DNA of 32,224 bases from a virus. Numbering within the stretch: position 1 is the first letter of the stretch; the number at the start of each line of letters is the position of its first letter. The translations under genes were made by a program, and so were the position numbers. This document shows, one piece after another, positions 18,983 through 28,499 of the stretch. The notes under the pieces are model-generated. The model saw only the letters and a list, made by a program, of their open reading frames with translations, was not told the origin of the DNA and made no database searches. The stretch is taken from IMG/VR virus record IMGVR_UViG_3300047557_001594, positions 1-32,224 of that record. The stretch is one strand, 5' to 3'.

Positions 18983-21042
18983 TGACCAGAACTGAGATAT
19001 ACGTTGAAAATAATTTGATTGAACTTTTCGAGGACGTCGGAGCGAGTTTTACTTATACGATTGATGACGTTGTTGATTTTGGTGCTAAAAATACTTCATT
19101 CTCTTTGACTATTTCGATTCCTCAAACTGCAATCAATAACAGGATTTTTGGATATGCTTTTGAAATTGGAATGGCGCATGATCATAACATGGACATTGCA
19201 AACGTAAATACAAACTTTACGCCTTCTCAGGTTGCAAAGTGCGAAATTTATGTCGATAAAATACAGGTATTTAAAGGAGTTATAAAGATTCTGGAAATTA
19301 TCGTTCAAAATGGAACAGGAACATATCAGTGCGCAGTATTCGGTGAGCTGAATGGATTTGTTAGCGAATTAGGAAACAAAAGATTAGAGGACTTAGATTT
19401 TAGCGAACATAATCATACATGGAACGTTACAAACATTCAAAATAGTTGGAACTCAATAACAGGAAATGGTTATTATTATCCTCTAATTGATTATGGCGAT
19501 GTTTCAACGGGTAAAGATGACTTTCATGTTTCAACTTTTCGCCCTGCATTATACGTTAAAGAATATATTGAAAAAATATTCGAAGGCACTTCATATACTT
19601 ATAACAGCGATTTTATTGATAGTGCATTTTTTGAAAAATTAATCATACCTAATAACTCACAGGGAATACAGGGAACTAACGATAGATTTATACTTGCTAC
19701 AATTGCCGCAAATAAAACTATTTTAAACTCGAATACTCCAACAGCAAGGGCAGTCGATTTGGCTTTTGATTCAACTACATTATTGAATTTTACTGAGAAT
19801 GTAGGGAAAAGTCAATTTACTTATACAGACGGAACAAAAACGATAAGAGCAACGGCAACCATTACAGGAACTTACCAAACTGACTCTGCTAACTCTATTA
19901 TTGCAAAATTGTTCATTAATGGAACAGCGGTTCAAACGCTTACTCAGAATACATTTTCAGCGAACAATCCTTTTACATTTAACATTGATTATACAGGCGA
20001 CATCGCTTTAAATAATGTTGTAAAAATAGAAATAAGCGTTCCGAATACTGCGAACACTTACGTGGTTACAATTACAAACGCTACGTTTACTTTTCAGCAA
20101 TTATCAGCGCAGCTTACGAGCGTTGCTTATAATGGTACGGTTTCAATGAATGCGAATTTACCAAAAGGAATATTCCAAAAGGATTTCTTTTTCTCAATTT
20201 GCAAAATGTTTAATCTTTATGTTTATCAAGATACATTAAACGAGAATCAAATAAATATTAAGCCTTATATAGATTTTTATTCTGATTCAAGCGTTGGCGC
20301 TTTGGATTGGTCGCAAAAAATAGACATGAATAATCCGATGTCGATTAAACCGATGTCGCAATTAAACGCACGTTATTATGCTTATAGATATGCGCAGGAT
20401 ACAGATTACTATAACGAAAACTATTTTAAAAAATACGGACAAGGTTATGGTGACAATATATATGATTCTGAATTTGATTTTGTTAAAGATACTGCTACAA
20501 CTCAAATAATATTTGCAGCTTCAGTTTTGGTTTTACATTCTGGACAGGATAAATACCACACTTCAATCTATAAGTTATCAAATTCGAATACAAATGAAGA
20601 CCCGATGGACTCCGTTATAAGAATTTTGATGGCTAAAAAAATAACTGATGTTTCTCAATGGAAAATACAACAAGATGGCGGTGGTACACTTGCAACAATT
20701 ACAAGCTATGGTTACGCAGGGCACTTAGATAACCCAAGTAACCCAACGATAGATATAAATTTCGGAGCGCCTAAGGAATTACAATTCCCTGCTTCGACTT
20801 ACCCAACTAATAACTTATTTAATACATATCATAAACCATATATTTTAGAGATCACAGACATGGAAAGTAAATTGCTTACATGCAGAGTTTATTTATCGAC
20901 TCTCGATATTTATAACTTGGATTTTAGCAAATATATCTGGATAAATGGCGTATTATTTAGATTAAATAAAATCAGCAATTATAACCCTTTGAATTACTCA
21001 ACTACGGAAGTTAATTTACTTAAAGTCATAAATACTCAATAA
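18982..21042 (+). CDS. Large tail protein (distal tail/baseplate type), 686 aa
   Basis: A large beta-rich protein beginning MTRTEIYVENNLIELFEDVG, followed by a domain with VDFGAKNTSFSLTISIPQT... KCEIYVDKIQVFKGVIKILEI... that resembles distal-tail/Tal-type N-terminal domains of siphophages, which sit at the tail tip. The centre contains FRPALYVKEYIEKIFEGTSYTY and the C-terminus is again beta-rich with LSTLDIYNLDFSKYIWING. The gene sits between another tail protein and the tape measure. The role in the tail tip or host attachment is inferred from position and composition. Confidence 0.72.
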   Translation: MTRTEIYVENNLIELFEDVGASFTYTIDDVVDFGAKNTSFSLTISIPQTAINNRIFGYAFEIGMAHDHNMDIANVNTNFTPSQVAKCEIYVDKIQVFKGVIKILEIIVQNGTGTYQCAVFGELNGFVSELGNKRLEDLDFSEHNHTWNVTNIQNSWNSITGNGYYYPLIDYGDVSTGKDDFHVSTFRPALYVKEYIEKIFEGTSYTYNSDFIDSAFFEKLIIPNNSQGIQGTNDRFILATIAANKTILNSNTPTARAVDLAFDSTTLLNFTENVGKSQFTYTDGTKTIRATATITGTYQTDSANSIIAKLFINGTAVQTLTQNTFSANNPFTFNIDYTGDIALNNVVKIEISVPNTANTYVVTITNATFTFQQLSAQLTSVAYNGTVSMNANLPKGIFQKDFFFSICKMFNLYVYQDTLNENQINIKPYIDFYSDSSVGALDWSQKIDMNNPMSIKPMSQLNARYYAYRYAQDTDYYNENYFKKYGQGYGDNIYDSEFDFVKDTATTQIIFAASVLVLHSGQDKYHTSIYKLSNSNTNEDPMDSVIRILMAKKITDVSQWKIQQDGGGTLATITSYGYAGHLDNPSNPTIDINFGAPKELQFPASTYPTNNLFNTYHKPYILEITDMESKLLTCRVYLSTLDIYNLDFSKYIWINGVLFRLNKISNYNPLNYSTTEVNLLKVINTQ

Positions 21043-23441
21043 TGGCAGACGAAATAATTGGTATAAAGGTCACGACAGATGCGCAGTCTGCGGTCGATGC
21101 GATGACCGAGTTAGATCAATCGACTAAAAAGACAGATGAAAGCGTAAAAAGTTTAAGAGCGCAGCTAAAAGAGGCGACAGCGAACGTCGCTATCATGAGT
21201 GATAAATTCGGTTCAGGTAGTAAGCAGGCAACTGAAGCAGCTAAACGTGCAGCCGAATTAAAAGATAGAATAGGAGACGCAAAATTATTAACGGATGCTT
21301 TTAACCCAGATGCAAAATTTAAAGCAGTAGCATCTGCTTTATCAGGAGTTGCAGGTGGATTTTCGGCTGTGCAAGGAGCAATGGCTTTGTTTGGATCAGA
21401 GAATAAAAAAGTTGAACAGGCTTTATTAAGAGTTAACGCAGCAATGGCATTGACTCAGGGATTGAACGCAATAGGTGAAAGCATTGACGCATTTGATGTA
21501 TTAAGTAAAAGAATACAAGCAAATACAACTTTCATGAAGCTAAACAATGCAGCAACTCAAACAGCAGCTGCAGTTACAAAAGCTTTTGGAATATCTGTTG
21601 AAACTACAAGTACAGGTTTTAAAGTATTAAAAGGCGCTATCGTTGCAACAGGTATTGGAGCGCTCGTTTTAGTATTAGGTGAAGTTATTGCTAATTTTGA
21701 CGCAATTAGTAAGTGGATAAAAAGCAGTCCATTAGGAGCGTTGGCAACAGGAGTTGGAAACTTGATCGAAAAGTTTACTGACTTTGTTGGAATTACAAGC
21801 GAGGCACAAAGAAATCTTGACGCTATTGCAAAGTCAACTGCAAGAGGCAACGAAGATATTGCAAATAGAATAAAAATTCTCGAAGCTCAGGGTGGTAAAG
21901 AAAAAGAAATACACGATTTAAAACTACAACAGACTGAAAATGAGCTTAATGTTTTACGCGAATCATTAAAAGTTAAGGGTGAATTAACAGACGAAGAGGC
22001 AAAGAAATTCAGAGATTTAAAAACTCAACAAGAAGTTATAAGCGCTGAGTATAATAAAAAAGTCGCTGACGATGACGCTAAGGCGAGAAAAGAAAAAGAG
22101 GAAAAGGACCAGAAAGCAAGAGAGAAAGCAGCTGAAGCAAATAAAAAGCATCAAGAGGAAATCGCAAAAGATACTGAAACAGGAAATAAACTTTTACTTG
22201 AACTTCAGAATGACAAAGCGTTAGCAGAGATTGAAAGTGAAACAGATAAAGCTAAAAAGAAACTTGAAATTGACGCAGAAGCAAAGAAAAAAGAAATCGA
22301 TTCTTTAAAGATTAGCGAAGATAAAAAAGTTGAATTAAGGAAAGCCGTTGACGATGCGCTCGTGGCACAAAAAGCTGAAGTTGATAAAAAGGCAGCTGAA
22401 GAGCAGAAAAAGAAAAATGAAGAGGAAGAGAAAACAGAAAAGGAGTTCAGAAATAAGATTTCGGACATCAAAATTGCTGCAATTAAAAACGATACTGAGC
22501 AAGCTATTGAAGAGAGAAAAGAGCAATTAAAAAGAGATATTGAAGAGTTAGAAGCGGACAAAGAATTTATAAAGCTATCTGAAGAGGAAAAAGCAAAGAT
22601 TAAAAAAGATTTAATTGTCGCTGCCGAGCAAGATATTCAAAAGGCTAAAAATGATGAAACTAAAAAGGGATTACAAAATGAACTTGAAGTTTTACAGGCG
22701 CAGCAAAAAACTTTATCCGAAGATAGTCGCGAGTTCTGGAAAATAACAAAAGAGATCGAAGAGAATGCGTATAAACAGAAGCTTTTAGACGCAGGTGATA
22801 ACGCGAAAGAGATTGAGAAAATTAACAAAGAGCATAGCGCTAATAACATACAAATAGAAAGAGCTGAAAAGGAAGCAAGATTAAAAATATTAAAAGACAG
22901 GTTAGGTTCAATCGAGCAGTTTGGAAAGGATATTCAAACGTTGGCAGGAAAGAATAAAAAGTTAGCCATTGCAGGTCTTTTGATTGAGCGTGGTGCAGCA
23001 TTGGCTCAGGTTGCAGCAAATACAGGTATCGCATTAACAAAGTCCGTAGCTGCTTCACCTTTAACATTAGGTTTGCCGTGGTCAGCTTTAATCGTTGCAA
23101 GTGGAGTCGCTCAGGCTGCCGTTATTGTAAAGAGTGCAGTTGATAGTATAAAGCAAATTAACGCAGCAGGAACGCAGGCAGGATTAAGTGAAGACGGATC
23201 AATAGGTGGGGCAATGAATGACGTATCAATGCCTTCAGTTGGCGGTGGCGGGGGCGGAGCTTTACCAAGTACAGGCGGTGGTGGCGCACCAAGCACAGAG
23301 CCAGACAGAGGTAATCCTACGCGTCAAGATACAAGCGGTGGTGGATCACCGCAACCAATCAAAGTATATGTAAGTGAAAGAGATATTTCAGATACTCAGG
23401 AAAGAGTTCGAGTGATTCAGGAAAACGCAAGATTTGAATAA
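21042..23441 (+). CDS. Tape measure protein, 799 aa
   Basis: Long, mainly helical protein: coiled-coil N-terminus (about 10-95), an Ala/Gly-rich segment, hydrophobic helix at about 195-218 (LKGAIVATGIGALVLVLGEV), then a very long Lys/Glu coiled coil (about 280-620), a second hydrophobic region (about 645-700) and a Gly/Ser-rich, polar C-terminus. This is the standard look of siphophage tape measures, which set tail length and pass DNA into the cell. Length around 800 residues suggests a tail of about 100 nm by the usual 0.15 nm per residue rule. TAATG overlap with the preceding gene. It is the last gene of the tail module. Confidence 0.92.
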   Translation: MADEIIGIKVTTDAQSAVDAMTELDQSTKKTDESVKSLRAQLKEATANVAIMSDKFGSGSKQATEAAKRAAELKDRIGDAKLLTDAFNPDAKFKAVASALSGVAGGFSAVQGAMALFGSENKKVEQALLRVNAAMALTQGLNAIGESIDAFDVLSKRIQANTTFMKLNNAATQTAAAVTKAFGISVETTSTGFKVLKGAIVATGIGALVLVLGEVIANFDAISKWIKSSPLGALATGVGNLIEKFTDFVGITSEAQRNLDAIAKSTARGNEDIANRIKILEAQGGKEKEIHDLKLQQTENELNVLRESLKVKGELTDEEAKKFRDLKTQQEVISAEYNKKVADDDAKARKEKEEKDQKAREKAAEANKKHQEEIAKDTETGNKLLLELQNDKALAEIESETDKAKKKLEIDAEAKKKEIDSLKISEDKKVELRKAVDDALVAQKAEVDKKAAEEQKKKNEEEEKTEKEFRNKISDIKIAAIKNDTEQAIEERKEQLKRDIEELEADKEFIKLSEEEKAKIKKDLIVAAEQDIQKAKNDETKKGLQNELEVLQAQQKTLSEDSREFWKITKEIEENAYKQKLLDAGDNAKEIEKINKEHSANNIQIERAEKEARLKILKDRLGSIEQFGKDIQTLAGKNKKLAIAGLLIERGAALAQVAANTGIALTKSVAASPLTLGLPWSALIVASGVAQAAVIVKSAVDSIKQINAAGTQAGLSEDGSIGGAMNDVSMPSVGGGGGGALPSTGGGGAPSTEPDRGNPTRQDTSGGGSPQPIKVYVSERDISDTQERVRVIQENARFE

Positions 23442-23463
23442 ACGATAATTAAATAAAAATTAA

Positions 23464-23478
23464 CTATTTATAAGTATG
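23464..23478 (+). promoter_or_regulatory. Recurrent leader CTATTTAT before head module
   Basis: CTATTTATAAGTATG directly before the protease gene; see the copies at 17050 and 26325. Confidence 0.5.
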
Positions 23479-24066
23479 GAAAAGAATTTACCTATATTTT
23501 TGTTGGATATAAGCGAAGATTTAGAAGATGACGCGCAAGTTGATTTTATTTCTCTCGTAGATAGACCCGCAATTCAAAAAAACTGGAATGCTTTCAATGA
23601 GCGTCAAAAATTTGAGATTACAAATGAAGAACGTCGGATTATTTCTGGTCCTATCATGCTATCTAACACTCCTATTTTTCGCAGCGACGAGCATTTTGGC
23701 GATTACTTTGTTGAGTTTACTCCGAATACTATTCTTAAAATTGCTAAAAAGTTTTTCAAAAAGGGATTTCAAAATAATGTTAATTTAATGCACTCTAATC
23801 ATATATTCGAGGACGTTACATTATTTGAAAGTTTCATAACTGATCAGGAAAGGGGAATAATGCCAATGCGAGGTTTTGAAGACGCTCCGATGGGATCATG
23901 GTTCGGTTCAATGATCGTGGACAATGAAGAGGCATGGCAAAAGGTCAAAAATGGAGAAATAAAAGGATTCAGCGTTGAAGGTATCTTTATAAATAAACCG
24001 AAGCAAGTTGCTCAGGCAAGCGATTTAATGAATCAGATAAAGAAAATTTTGTCTGAAGTTAAATGA
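23476..24066 (+). CDS. XkdF-like prohead protease, 196 aa
   Basis: The N-terminus DDAQVDFISLVDRPAIQKNW is the typical start of XkdF-type phage proteases. Then come RRIISGPIMLSNTPIFR, FTPNTILKIAKKFF, NVNLMHSNHIFEDVTLFESFI (His of the MHSN block and Ser of LFESF as probable catalytic residues), and GSWFGSMIVDNEEAWQKVKNGEIKGFSVEG. These enzymes process scaffold and capsid proteins during prohead maturation. Scaffold and capsid genes follow directly. Confidence 0.85.
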   Translation: MEKNLPIFLLDISEDLEDDAQVDFISLVDRPAIQKNWNAFNERQKFEITNEERRIISGPIMLSNTPIFRSDEHFGDYFVEFTPNTILKIAKKFFKKGFQNNVNLMHSNHIFEDVTLFESFITDQERGIMPMRGFEDAPMGSWFGSMIVDNEEAWQKVKNGEIKGFSVEGIFINKPKQVAQASDLMNQIKKILSEVK

Positions 24067-24103
24067 TAACATATAATTTAATTCACTATTTAAAATAAAA
24101 AGC

Positions 24104-24691
24104 ATGAACGCACAAGAGGCAATATCAAAAATTCGTGCATTGTTCGAAGACAATGTTGCACCTGTTGAAATGGAAAAACCAATTGAAACTAAGGTGGAAA
24201 TGAAAGAATATTCATTGGAAGACGGAACAAAAGTAATGATTTCAGCACTTGAAATTGGCGGAGAGGTTAAACTCGAAGACGGATCAGCTGCACCTGTTGG
24301 TGAGCATAAATTGGCTGACGGAAGCTCAATTAAAGTGGATGAAAACGGAATTATTGTTGAAATTTCATCACCCGCTGAAGAGGCTTTGCCTGAAGAGGAA
24401 ATGAAAAAAGAAGAGGACAAGAAAATGCAAGAAATGCAAGATCAAATTAATTCTGAAATCGCTAAACTCAGAGATGAAAAAAGTCAACTCGAAGCTAAGA
24501 TTCAAGAATTGAACGATCAAATGAAAAAAGGATTTAATGAAGTAGCGTCATTGTTCGAAGCAATTACAACGCAGCCTTCAGCTGATCCGATAGAAAAACC
24601 AAACTCTTTTCAGTCTTTTATAACTACGAATGACATTCGTGAGGAAAGACTTTCAAGATATAGAAACGCAATTTTAAACAATAAAAAATAA
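24104..24691 (+). CDS. Capsid scaffold protein with beta domain, 195 aa
   Basis: A beta-rich middle (about residues 35-90: SLEDGTKVMISALEIGGEVKL, ...GEHKLADGSSIKVDENGIIVEI) is followed by a long charged coiled coil (about 95-150) and a C-terminal part TTQPSADPIEKPNSFQSF. The acidic coiled-coil scaffold between protease and major capsid genes is the classic HK97-type arrangement. The beta domain repeats LxDGT/SxIxV and is common in Bacteroidota phage scaffolds. Confidence 0.85.
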   Translation: MNAQEAISKIRALFEDNVAPVEMEKPIETKVEMKEYSLEDGTKVMISALEIGGEVKLEDGSAAPVGEHKLADGSSIKVDENGIIVEISSPAEEALPEEEMKKEEDKKMQEMQDQINSEIAKLRDEKSQLEAKIQELNDQMKKGFNEVASLFEAITTQPSADPIEKPNSFQSFITTNDIREERLSRYRNAILNNKK

Positions 24692-24697
24692 TACAAA

Positions 24698-25651
24698 ATG
24701 GGATTTAATGTATCAGCACTTACAAACTATGTAGAGCAAAACGCAGCTGAGCTGGTTACCTCTTCAGTACTTGGTGCAAAAACTGCGCAATTGATTAAGA
24801 GCGCAGGTAACGTAATGGTGGGTGTAAAGAGTTCAGAAACAATTAACATCATGGAAACTGACGCGATTTTTCAAAGCGGTGGAACATGCGGTTTTAATGC
24901 TTCTGGTTCAACTTCATTCACTCAGAGAACTGTAACCGTTGGTAAGATTAAAGTAAACGAAGCTCTTTGTCCAAAAGACCTCGAAGCTAAGTACTTGCAA
25001 AAGGCTTTGCCAACAGGTTCAATGTATGACAGCATTCCTTTCGAGCAAGAGTATTCACAAAAGAAAGCAAAAACTATCGCAGCTCAACTTGAAACTTCAT
25101 TGTGGCAAGGTGATACAGATTCAGTTAATGTTAACCTCAATAAATTTGACGGGCTTGTTAAACTTATAAATGCTGCATCTGGAGTAGTTGCTGCTAACGC
25201 TTCAACTTACATTTCTGGTGCTCCATTGTCAAGCATTACAGCAGCTAACGTAATTTCAATTTTTGATGGTATTTATCAGGCAATTCCTGCAAAGGTTGTT
25301 GCAGCTGATGACATGACAATTTTCTGCGGTCAAGATTTGTTCAGAACATACACAGTTGCTTTGAAAAATTCTAACCAATTCCATTACAGCGTTGACGTTA
25401 AAGGAGACAGCGAATTTATTTTGCCAGGTACTTTGATTAAAGTTGTAGCGGTTGCAGGTTTGAACGGAACAAACAAAGCTTACGCAATGAGATTGAGCAA
25501 CTTGTTCTTGGGAACTGATCTTTTGAACGAAGAAGAGCGTTTCGAGATGTTCTATGCAAAAGAAGCCGACCAAGTTCGCTTTGTATCTGAGTTCAAGATG
25601 GGTGTTAATATCGCCTTCCCTGACGAGATCGTGAAGTTTGTTTTAGCTTAA
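24698..25651 (+). CDS. Major capsid protein (HK97-fold type), 317 aa
   Basis: The N-terminus is helical (MGFNVSALTNYVEQNAAELV...); then alternate strands and helices including TVGKIKVNEALCPKDLEAKYLQ, an AIPAKVVAADDMTIFCGQDLFRTY segment and a C-terminal YAMRLSNLFLGTDLLNEEERFEMFYAKEADQVRFVSEFKMGVNIAFPDE. The length and position directly after scaffold and before a terminator suit the main capsid protein of Bacteroidota siphophages. Codon use is noticeably more even and tidy than in neighbouring genes, as expected for a highly expressed gene. Confidence 0.9.
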   Translation: MGFNVSALTNYVEQNAAELVTSSVLGAKTAQLIKSAGNVMVGVKSSETINIMETDAIFQSGGTCGFNASGSTSFTQRTVTVGKIKVNEALCPKDLEAKYLQKALPTGSMYDSIPFEQEYSQKKAKTIAAQLETSLWQGDTDSVNVNLNKFDGLVKLINAASGVVAANASTYISGAPLSSITAANVISIFDGIYQAIPAKVVAADDMTIFCGQDLFRTYTVALKNSNQFHYSVDVKGDSEFILPGTLIKVVAVAGLNGTNKAYAMRLSNLFLGTDLLNEEERFEMFYAKEADQVRFVSEFKMGVNIAFPDEIVKFVLA

Positions 25652-25660
25652 TATAAAAAA

Positions 25661-25688
25661 AGGGAGGCGTTAAAAACCTCCCTATTTT
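25661..25688 (+). terminator. Rho-independent terminator after capsid gene
   Basis: AGGGAGG (25661-25667) pairs with CCTCCCT (25677-25683) across a nine-base loop, followed by ATTTT. It lies 10 bases after the capsid stop. Confidence 0.85.
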
Positions 25689-25714
25689 CACTTACAATAT
25701 AAATACATTATAAA

Positions 25715-26236
25715 ATGGCATGCGCACTTACACAAGGATATACACTGGACTGCAGAGATAGTTTAGGTGGTATCGTTGAAGTGTATTTTACCGAAGCAGC
25801 AAACGTTACAAGTACAACCGAAGCAAGTGGAGTTATTACTGCTCTTACTAAGGCGTCTGGAAAGCGTTTCTGGAAATATGAATTGGTAAAAGATACTTCA
25901 ATGATCAACCAGACATTGACATCATCTGTGGCAAACGGAACCGTATTTTATGCACAGGAACTTCAAATTGTTCTCAATAAGTTGCAAGTAAATACGAGAA
26001 ATGAAATTTTGCTTTTGGCTAAAAACAGCCTCGTAGCAGTTGTAAAAGATTCTAACGGACTTTATTGGTATCTTGGTAAAACAAGAGGTATCGATTTGAC
26101 CGCAGGAACTGCAGGATCAGGAACAGCACAAGGTGATAGAAGTGGATTTTCACTTACTTTCACAGGTTCAGAACCTGCGCTTGCACCAAGCGTTCAAGGT
26201 TCAGTTGCAAATGATTTGACTACACCTGGTTCATAG
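25715..26236 (+). CDS. Abundant virion protein (tail tube or head decoration), 173 aa
   Basis: Starts MACALTQGYTLDCRDSLGGI, then VEVYFTEAANVT, RFWKYELVKDTSMINQTL, YAQELQIVLNKLQV and YWYLGKTRGIDLTAGTAG, GDRSGFSLTFTGSEPAL. This is a recurrent Bacteroidota phage virion protein. The small beta-barrel pattern and the DRSGFxLTFTGxE strand fit a tail tube subunit, but its place next to the capsid gene would also suit a head-stabilising protein. The gene is bracketed by two strong terminators, so it is probably made in large amounts. Confidence 0.65.
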   Translation: MACALTQGYTLDCRDSLGGIVEVYFTEAANVTSTTEASGVITALTKASGKRFWKYELVKDTSMINQTLTSSVANGTVFYAQELQIVLNKLQVNTRNEILLLAKNSLVAVVKDSNGLYWYLGKTRGIDLTAGTAGSGTAQGDRSGFSLTFTGSEPALAPSVQGSVANDLTTPGS

Positions 26237-26263
26237 TAGAGTTTTTTCATAGGTTAATAGGTT

Positions 26264-26295
26264 ACCCCCTTGCTTTTTAGTAGGGGGGTTTTTAT
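26264..26295 (+). terminator. Rho-independent terminator
   Basis: ACCCCCT (26264-26270) pairs with AGGGGGGT (26282-26289, one extra G) around a T-rich loop and is followed by TTTTTATTT. It precedes the CTATTTAT leader of the next unit. Confidence 0.88.
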
Positions 26296-26324
26296 TTAAA
26301 ATATGCAATAAATTAACTAATTTG

Positions 26325-26339
26325 CTATTTATAATTATG
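26325..26339 (+). promoter_or_regulatory. Recurrent leader CTATTTAT before third structural unit
   Basis: CTATTTATAATTATG; preceded by TAATTTG (26318-26324), which is one base short of the TAnnTTTG consensus. Third copy of the leader at 17050 and 23464. Confidence 0.5.
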
Positions 26340-26711
26340 ATAAGGCTTACAAAAGGACAAACTCAATCAATGATTTTGACGCTCACGGAAAAGCAGCTTT
26401 TGACGAATCCAAACTATCTTTTTGTTTTCACAAATAGAAGTTCAAACGTTGAAATTAAATTCGTATTATTGAATGCAGCCGATATAAGCCTATATAAAGA
26501 CCGATATAATAAATTCTCAATCACTACAAATACTTATTTTAATACTGCCTTGAATGGTCAGTATAATTATCAGGTTTACGAACAAACAAGTAGCTCAAAT
26601 ACAAACCCGAGTGGCTTAAATATGATTGAATCAGGGATTATGGATTTAGTAGGAACTCCTTTTAACTTTACTGAATATTCAACAACAGATACTTACACAA
26701 TACGAAGCTAA
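26337..26711 (+). CDS. Virion protein of portal unit, 124 aa
   Basis: ATG 26337 is preferred over an in-frame ATG at 26322, because 26337 follows the conserved leader. The product begins MIRLTKGQTQSMILTLTEKQ and continues YLFVFTNRSSNVEIKFVLLN with ISLYKDRYNKFSITTN, a beta-sandwich pattern often found directly before portal genes in Bacteroidota phages. I cannot name its position in the virion. It overlaps the portal ATG by one base. Confidence 0.7.
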   Translation: MIRLTKGQTQSMILTLTEKQLLTNPNYLFVFTNRSSNVEIKFVLLNAADISLYKDRYNKFSITTNTYFNTALNGQYNYQVYEQTSSSNTNPSGLNMIESGIMDLVGTPFNFTEYSTTDTYTIRS

Positions 26712-28498
26712 TGGATATAAGAGTTTTAACATTCGCGGAAGCTAAGCAGCCAACTTTCAGAGAAGAGAAAGGAGAAAATGGCGGTTATATAAAATATGGT
26801 GATCGAAATGATTACCCTAATTACTTGGTTGAATTATTTAATAAATCAGCTAAACATAACGCTATCGTTAAAAGTAAAGTTCACTATATAACAGCAAATG
26901 GTTGGAAAGGAAGCGAAGAGGCAAAGAATTTTATTGAAAAAGTAAATAGAGTTGAATCGCTTAATGACATTACTCGAAAAGTATCTTTAGATACTGAATT
27001 GTTCGGTGGTTATTATTTAGAAATAATTTGGTCTGCAACAGGTCAGTTAGCTGAGATTTGGCACATCGATTATACAAAAGTTAGAACGAATAAAGACAAT
27101 ACTCAGTTTTGGTACAAAGAGGACTGGAAAGATAATAAAGAAAAAGTAAGGGTTTATCCTGCTTTTAATCCGAATTTAGAAGGCAAAACAAGACAGATTC
27201 TTTATGTAAAAGAATATCGCCCAAACATGGGTATTTATAGTTTGCCAGGTTATTTTGGTGCGCTTAATTACATTGAGTCAGATATAGAAATATCAAAGCA
27301 CGTTTTAGGTAATGCGCAGACAGGATTTTCACCGAGTAAATTAATTACTTTACCGAATGGAGAACCGAGCAGCGATGAAAAGAATGTGATTGAAAAAATG
27401 TTTACCAAAAGATTCACAGGATCAGATGGTAAAAAATTTATGTTGGCGTTCGTAAATGATGCGAGTAGAAAACCAATGATCGACGATCTTGGTGCATCTG
27501 ATATAACTAAAGAGGATTTTGCAAGAGTCGATAGCTTAATCCAAACAAATATTTTTAGTGGTCATCAAATTACAACGCCTTCTATTTTTGGAATCGCTGA
27601 GGCAGGTAAATTAGGGACGAGGACTGAGATGCGTGATGGATATGAAATTTTCAAAAATACCTACGTAAATAGTAAACAAATGCACCTTGAAGGTGTCTTT
27701 AATATGCTTGCGAAATTACGCGGTATCGAACAGCCTGATTTATCAATAATTCCAACGGAAGCAGTCGGAATAGAATTTTCAGAAAATATTTTAAGTTCGA
27801 TCGCTCCGAAAGAATGGCTTTTAGAAAAGGCAGGAATTGATTTGAGTAAGTATGAAGTTCCTGTTGCTGCAAAATTCACAATAGAAGAGGACTTCTCTTG
27901 CTTTTATGAATATGGAGAGCCAAAAGAAAATTTTATAGTTTGGAAATCGAGAAAGCGTTTTAATGACGATTCTGATTTTCATTCATTCGCTGAGGTTAGC
28001 CAATTGCAGGCAAACGTTTTGGATTTGATCGCTAAGGATAAAAGAATAACGCCAGAGGTAATCGCTGACGTTTTAGCAACAAGCGCAGAAAATATTCAAT
28101 CTGTAATTGATAATTTAACTGACTTAGGATATTTAGATATAGAGGAATATACCGTTGGTGAAGGCGATGAAGAGAATATAATTATTGAAAGAACTTTAAC
28201 GCAACCATTGAGCGAAATAGTTCAAGCGGTTTCGCCTACAACAAAAGAGCTTTTAATTAGATATTCTTATGAATGGATTGAAGGTTATTCGAATGTAGAT
28301 AAAAAGACAAGCCGTCCGTTTTGCGTGGCGCTTTTAGACGCAGGAAAAATGTATAGCAGGAGTGAAATTGAGCAATTGACGCAAAGGCTTGGTTATTCTG
28401 TATGGGACAGGAGAGGCGGATGGTGGACAAAGCCAGACGGAGTCCATTCTGAGAGCTGCCGACATCAATGGGTTTCAAATATTGTAACAAGAAAATAA
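26711..28498 (+). CDS. Portal protein with C-terminal winged-helix and Cys/His module, 595 aa
   Basis: The first 400 residues are a portal: YGDRNDYPNYLVELFNKSAKHNAIVKSKVHYI, LDTELFGGYYLEIIWS, ISKHVLGNAQTGFSPS, and later FARVDSLIQTNIFSGHQITTPSIFGI and GTRTEMRDGYEIFKNTY. Portals form the dodecameric DNA gate and terminase dock. About residues 425-480 resemble a winged helix (VLDLIAKDKRITPEVIADVL... VIDNLTDLGYLDI). The last 60 residues form a module with Cys538 (RPFC), SRSEIEQL, SVWDRRGGWWT and CRHQW (Cys583, His585), of the type attached to phage minor head proteins. Both additions are unusual for a portal and suggest DNA contact plus a MuF-like function. Confidence 0.88.
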   Translation: MDIRVLTFAEAKQPTFREEKGENGGYIKYGDRNDYPNYLVELFNKSAKHNAIVKSKVHYITANGWKGSEEAKNFIEKVNRVESLNDITRKVSLDTELFGGYYLEIIWSATGQLAEIWHIDYTKVRTNKDNTQFWYKEDWKDNKEKVRVYPAFNPNLEGKTRQILYVKEYRPNMGIYSLPGYFGALNYIESDIEISKHVLGNAQTGFSPSKLITLPNGEPSSDEKNVIEKMFTKRFTGSDGKKFMLAFVNDASRKPMIDDLGASDITKEDFARVDSLIQTNIFSGHQITTPSIFGIAEAGKLGTRTEMRDGYEIFKNTYVNSKQMHLEGVFNMLAKLRGIEQPDLSIIPTEAVGIEFSENILSSIAPKEWLLEKAGIDLSKYEVPVAAKFTIEEDFSCFYEYGEPKENFIVWKSRKRFNDDSDFHSFAEVSQLQANVLDLIAKDKRITPEVIADVLATSAENIQSVIDNLTDLGYLDIEEYTVGEGDEENIIIERTLTQPLSEIVQAVSPTTKELLIRYSYEWIEGYSNVDKKTSRPFCVALLDAGKMYSRSEIEQLTQRLGYSVWDRRGGWWTKPDGVHSESCRHQWVSNIVTRK

Positions 28499-28499
28499 G

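Noticed and set aside
22205-22561. Long minus-strand open frames opposite the tape measure gene
   Set aside because: They are the reverse reading of a Lys/Glu coiled coil, giving Ser/Phe-rich low-complexity protein; no minus-strand promoter or conserved motif is visible.
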